Shown: piece by piece, positions 59,754 through 64,000 of the stretch
Layout of the letters: the number at the start of each line of letters is the position of its first letter
Numbering within the stretch: the first letter of the stretch is position 1
From: Cryptomeria japonica
Taxonomy: Eukaryota; Streptophyta; Pinopsida; Cupressales; Cupressaceae
Assembly: GCF_030272615.1 (NCBI RefSeq)
Contig: NC_081409.1
Location: 914,067,840 to 914,131,839 of the forward strand
Direction of reading: 5' to 3'
DNA length: 64,000 nt
The notes under the pieces: generated by a model
The model's input: the letters and a program-made list of their open reading frames with translations, nothing else
Database searches by the model: none
What the model was told of the DNA's origin: nothing
Translations under genes and position numbers: made by a program

Positions 59754-60777
59754 CAAGAGATATAAAGGAGTAAATTGACCCCCCCTAGCCTTGACTGCCA
59801 ATTGGAAGCACTACAAGACATGTATGAAGTGACAAGAAAAAATTGTGTTCCCAATTTGACTTATTCCATGATATTTTTCTTTTTAAAAGATTTTAAAAAT
59901 CTAAATAAAAACAATTTATTATAATCCATACAAAAAAAACTTTATAAAAAACCAATAAAGAAAAAACAAACATGATTTTTTAAATTTTTTTTCAATTTAA
60001 AAAATTATATAAAAAAGGCACTTTTTTGAAAAAAAAAATTCAAATAAAAAAACTTATTAAAAGTTTTATTTTTATTTAAAAATAAAAACAAAAATTTAAA
60101 ACAAATTGGACCATCACAGGTGGCCTGCGGTGACCGCAGAGCCTGCGGGCCGCAGTACTCTGTGGTACCCGCAGGTACCCTGCGGAGGTGGCCGCAAGGA
60201 CCACCTACGATACCCGTAGGTGGCCTGTGGACCAAAAAGGACCCCCCCCCCCACCAAAACAATTTTTTTTTTTTTTGGATCTTTAGTTTTAAAAACCAAA
60301 AAAAACAAATCACCCCCCAAAATTTTAATTCGGATTAATTTTTTTTTTTTTTTAATTCTGAAAAAAATAAAAAACTCCAAAAAATTTCAGACCTGTACCT
60401 ACAAGTCCGTACGGTGGGCCAGGAGGGGGAATTTTTTCAACTTGGAGGGACGGAAGCCGATTTCGATGGATTGATAGTCAATCTTGGGGTTTTTGGGCCT
60501 TCTAAGCACAATGGCAATGCCAGATTTGGCCAATAATGCTCTAAAATTGCATATCGCTACTGGGACAAGTCACCACCCTCCACCTTCAAACAACTCTAGA
60601 TTTGGCCTCGGATGTCGGATTTGGACGAAACAAAAGGCGATTTTGACTTTCTCAAACCTCCTCAATCCAATGGTGGCCTCAGATTTGACCCAACAAGCTC
60701 CAATAATAACTTGCAATAGAAAGTTCCAAAATGCAAAACCCCAAATTTCTCTCAATTGGCAAACCAATGACACTCTA
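59754..60777 (-). other. Element F interior, right part (5' leader)
   Basis: Poly-A/T-rich (59870-60115 and 60230-60385) with a GC-rich block between. The 117-codon + frame at 60484-60837 crosses into the LTR and has no motif. No gene supported. Confidence 0.75.
60118..60235. repeat. GC-rich block of CTGCGG/CCGCAG inverted and direct repeats
   Basis: CCTGCGG recurs at least three times with complementary CCGCAGG/CCGCAG between, plus GGTACC...GGTACC and a CCTACG...CGTAGG pair. It should fold into several stems in F's leader RNA. Sharply different in base composition from its AT-rich flanks. Confidence 0.75.
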
Positions 60778-60780
60778 ATG

Positions 60781-60792
60781 GCTTTGATACCA
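60781..60792 (-). promoter_or_regulatory. Element F primer-binding site
   Basis: Minus strand TGGTATCAAAGC directly after the LTR end ...AATCTCACA; tRNA-Met type with one base different from TGGTATCAGAGC. Confidence 0.88.
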
Positions 60793-61241
60793 TGTGAGAT
60801 TTTGCCAAGATCAAGAGGCAATGGAAAGAACAAATAAGAGAAAAAAACATATGATATGAATAAATTGTATTCTATCAAGATGAAAACACAGATCAACTGG
60901 ATCATCAAAAATTGTTCCATACAATGTAGATGAGCCTGCTTATATAGGCAAGGTTATATGGATATGTGAGCACACAAACATGACATGTGGCTCAATAAGA
61001 AACAAGGGTAGGTAGTGAATAAGTGTGGTAGGTAGGAGAAACAATAAAATATTCCACATGAGGTGGATCATCCACCAAAGGTGGAATGTAACAACAAAAT
61101 AAGACCACAAAAAACACACACTATCCCAATGTGGCACAAATACCCAAGTGTCTCATACCCAAACTACTATGAAATGCATATCCTAAGTAAACTTAATTAA
61201 AGTGTAATAATATCCATGATGAATAATTATTTACACCAACA
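60793..61241 (-). repeat. Element F 5' LTR (right copy)
   Basis: 449 bp, uninterrupted, equal in length to the left LTR after removing C. TATA box CTATATAAG at ~60938-60947 (minus). TSD CAATT follows. Confidence 0.92.
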
Positions 61242-61246
61242 CAATT

Positions 61247-61367
61247 AAATTAATTAATAGAAGAATATGAAATGAATTAAATAAATTAATCTTTTCGAAT
61301 TAAGTATTTAATAGAAGAAGAATTATTAAATAAATGATGCTCTGCAAAAAGGATTAGAAAATCTGTT
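61247..61367 (-). repeat. Element H 5' LTR, second part
   Basis: AT-rich continuation of 35865-36835 after F, interrupted again by the family D element. The end of H is not in the window. Confidence 0.65.
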
Positions 61368-63349
61368 TGATGGCAACACACACAAGAGCACAAGAAACAA
61401 ACATTAGTGTTAGCAACAAAAGATTATCCTAAACAGGCATATCAAGAGAGATATTAAGCATGAAATAGAAAGCATATAAACATAGAATGAAATAGCTAAT
61501 CAAGATGCTCATAGTTGCTCCTCCCTTGTTCCTCTCCTCTCCAAGTCCCAAATGAGTGTAGCTCTCAGCTTTTAGCACTAGCCATGGATGCCATATGGAG
61601 ATTCAAGATGGTTGAATATGATAAGCAAATACTATGCAAGAGTAGATAGTGATGCTATGAAAAAGCTCTATGCTAATGCCAGTATAACAACAATACTCTA
61701 AAATGCTTCCTTTTGCTTGAGGAGAAGGGTTCTATTTATAGAAGAAATGGGGAAATGAAGGGTTAAGATTGAATGGTTTAATCAAGGGCCAAGTTTGAAA
61801 GTTGGGGATCCATGTGCACAATTGGCACCAATAAAATGGTGACAAGTGTCAACATAGGATTGGGTTGAGAGAAGAGGTTGGAGGCATTAAAGGCCTGAAA
61901 AGACTTCATGGTTATCTAGAAGGTAAGGGTCAAGCTTAAATTAGGATTACCCACTGGATTAGGAGTTAATGCAAGGATAAACCTTTGTGCAAATGATTAA
62001 GAGATAATCATGGTCAAAGCATTAAAGGCTTGATGAGACCCTTGGGTTGGGTAGAGGTTGAGTCAAAACAAATGTTTTAACCATGTAGGAGGGTTTGGGT
62101 TAACCATTAATGGTTTTTGAAGACTTTGTGGATTAAGTGGTTGAAGGTTGAAAGCCTTCAATGGTTATCAAAGACTTTGAGCCATTTAGTGGTTGAAGGT
62201 TGGAAGCTTTCAAAGGTTATCCAAGACTTTGAGGGTTAATTTGTTGAACACACAAAAGCATTAATTGCTTTTCAAAGACTTTGGAGTCTTTGAGAAGTGA
62301 CTCCAATTTGCTTAGGAATGTGACAATATTTAAGGGATGGATTTAGGCTAATTAGGAAGGGTTTAGAAGAATCTAGAAGGGGTTTAGGCATACAAGTGGA
62401 TTTTGTAGGAAAATGCAAGTGGGAGAAATTTTGGTATTTTCAATTAAAATAAAATCATTTATTTCAATTAAATGGTGTAATTTGCATTTGGATAAATATT
62501 CAAATAAATATTAATTTATTTAAATGAGAAAAATGAAGATAAAGCATTAAAATGCTTGAAGACTTTGAGGGAAACCATTAAAGGCTTGAAGACTTTAAGG
62601 AAAACCATTAAAGTCTTAAGAAGATTATAGAAGGAAGCCATCAAGTTTGAAGACTTTAAAGCCATCAAGTTTGAATACTTTAAGGGAAACCATTAAAGGT
62701 TTCAAGTGGGTGAGGATAAATAGGATTTTAAATAAATAATTTATTTAAAATAGTTGTGCAACTTGCTTTTGTAGAAAAATACAAGTGGGTGGAGGATAAA
62801 GGTGATTTAAATAAATAATTTATTTAAAATAATTGTGCAACTTGCTTTTGTAGGAAAATACAAGTGGGTGGAGGATAAAGGTGATTTTAAATAAATGATT
62901 TATTTATTTAAATGTGAGAGGTGGGATTTTGGGGGTTTTAAATAAATATTAATTTATTTAAATGTGAGAGAAGATTTAATTAAATAAATATGATTTATTT
63001 ATTTAATTAATGGTCTGAATTTGGTTAAGTGAATTAAATCAAATAAATTGAATAATTTATTTAATTAATAGGAGAATAGGGTTAAGATGAATTAATTAAA
63101 TATTAATTTAATTAATTATTAATTGATGGTTAAATAATCAAATAAATACTAAGTATTCATTTAATTAATGGTCTGAATTTGGTTAAGTGAATTAAATCAA
63201 ATAAATTGAATAATTTATTTAATTAATAGGAGAATAGGGTTAAGATGAATTAATTAAATATTAATTTAATTAATTATTAATTGATGGTTAAATAATCAAA
63301 TAAATACTAAGTATTCATTTAATTAAGTGGACAGATTTATGTGACTACA
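61368..63349 (-). repeat. Family D 3' LTR with internal tandem duplications
   Basis: 1,982 bp. It aligns with the solo LTR 43846-45635 but differs at its left ~100 bp. It has two extra duplications: ~75 bp at about 62747-62890, and ~158 bp (about 63012-63169 repeated at 63170-63327). TATA box CTATAAATAG at 61732-61741 (minus). Confidence 0.92.
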
Positions 63350-64000
63350 TTTGCCCCTCTTTGAGACGGTGCGGTTTATCGCGTCGTTTCAAAGAAAGAA
63401 AAATAGGTGTGAAGAAATGCCCCATAAAATGTAAATTTAATGGGTGGTATGCCCCCTCGAGAGATGGGCCGAATGTTTTTTTTTTTTTTTAAATCGGGCG
63501 ATCTCTCGAAAAAGAATGAAAAGTGGAGGGGAGGTAGAATAGAAGAAATTAGAACTAATGATGAAAGAATGGGAGAAAATGGAGTGAATATGAAGAAACA
63601 ACAAGCCAACGAGTACCCTGAGGTCATGCAAGAGATACATAGCAGATGTAGTGTGGGGTTTGGATTGATGCTATACAATTGATCAAAATTGTTTGGACAA
63701 TCTGGTGCAATCGGTTTAATTGCCCCGGTCAAGTCAAAGCGTGACAGTTGATGTCAGTTGGTCGCTTGGACATGATAAAGTCTGAGTAAGTGAATCAAAG
63801 TGACCTGATGTGACTTAGACAATTGATGTAATTGCCCGATGAAGTCAAGGTATATGAAGCAAAATACTCGTTGAGACGTAGACAATTGATGTAATTATCC
63901 GTTGGATTGTGTTTGATTGGTTGATCAATTGATAGTGTGTGCGTGTGATGGATGATTGTGGTGAATCATAGCAGCCCCGTTGAGACTAGGTCATTATGAT
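63350..64000 (-). other. Family D interior, 3' end (PPT and untranslated sequence)
   Basis: PPT at 63350-63363. CTTTGAGACG...CGTTTCAAAG (63359-63395) is an imperfect inverted repeat. A T-run lies at 63478-63490. Frames at 63376-63732 are low-complexity and unsupported. GACAATTGATGTAATT-type phrases repeat at 63817-63900. Confidence 0.65.

Larger units (their letters stand above)
36836..61241 (-). mobile_element. Element F: small non-autonomous LTR retrotransposon expanded by nested C and G
   Basis: LTRs are TGTGAGATTTTGCC...TACACCAACA, flanked by TSD CAATT (36831-36835 and 61242-61246). With C and G removed, each LTR is 449 bp and the interior about 1.84 kb (46109-46906 plus 59754-60792), total about 2.7 kb. 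It has a tRNA-Met-type PBS and a G-rich PPT but no gag or pol, so it depends on a partner element. Confidence 0.9.
61368..64000 (-). mobile_element. Family D element, 3' LTR and start of interior (runs off window)
   Basis: The LTR (61368-63349) starts TGATGGCAAC and ends GTGACTACA. On the minus strand CAAAGAGGGGCAAA directly precedes the LTR start TGTAGTCACATAAATC, so this is the 3' LTR and the interior lies to the right. The presumed left TSD is CTGTT (61363-61367). The right one is outside the window. Confidence 0.85.

Noticed and set aside
60484-60837. 117-codon + strand ORF
   Set aside because: It crosses from F's leader through the PBS into the LTR and matches no family.

Overview
This is a eukaryotic, gene-poor window from a large-genome land plant, made almost entirely of nested LTR retrotransposons. 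A gymnosperm such as a conifer is plausible, but that is inference from element types and nesting, not a species call. I see no ordinary host gene, tRNA, rRNA or CRISPR array. The layout was read from repeated termini (TG...CA), target-site duplications (TSDs), primer-binding sites (PBS), polypurine tracts (PPT) and polyprotein domains.

Left half. Bases 1-3107 are non-genic and hold a (GA)n microsatellite. Element A (3113-33358, TSD TATTC) is a + strand Copia/Sirevirus-like element without pol. It carries a gag with four zinc knuckles and a second large ORF of unknown function. Two elements split A. Element E (3912-19897, minus strand) is a Gypsy element of the Tat/Ogre type with ~4.97 kb LTRs, and each LTR contains a ~1,025-codon ORF. 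Element B (24872-32466, minus strand, TSD GGAGA) is a Sirevirus-like Copia element that landed in A's polypurine tract.

Right half. Element H supplies a leader (33364-35864) with two arrays of ~21-bp repeats, a PBS, and an LTR at 35865-36835 that resumes at 61247. Element F (36836-61241, TSD CAATT) sits in that LTR and is a 2.7-kb non-autonomous element expanded by two insertions. Element C (37013-45831, minus strand, TSD TATGT) is a relative of A and lies in F's left LTR. Its own LTRs hold a 431-bp solo LTR and a 1.79-kb solo LTR (family D, TSD GCTGG). Element G (46907-59748, minus strand, TSD GTGGC) is a young Tat-type Gypsy element in F's interior. It has a nearly open pol and an intron-containing plant-mobile-domain (PMD) gene in antisense orientation. 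A second family D element starts at 61368 and runs off the right edge.

How the parts work together. B and G carry recognisable polymerases. A and C carry only gag plus an accessory ORF and would depend on a Sirevirus-like helper. F and, as far as visible, H carry no genes and would also depend on others. The most unusual content is the set of accessory genes: the ORF inside E's LTRs, ORF2 of A and C, and the antisense PMD gene of G. E also has an archaeal-type RNase H placed before the reverse transcriptase, whereas G has it after. Premature stops in the younger elements are almost all TAG, which fits decay by deamination of methylated CHG sites.
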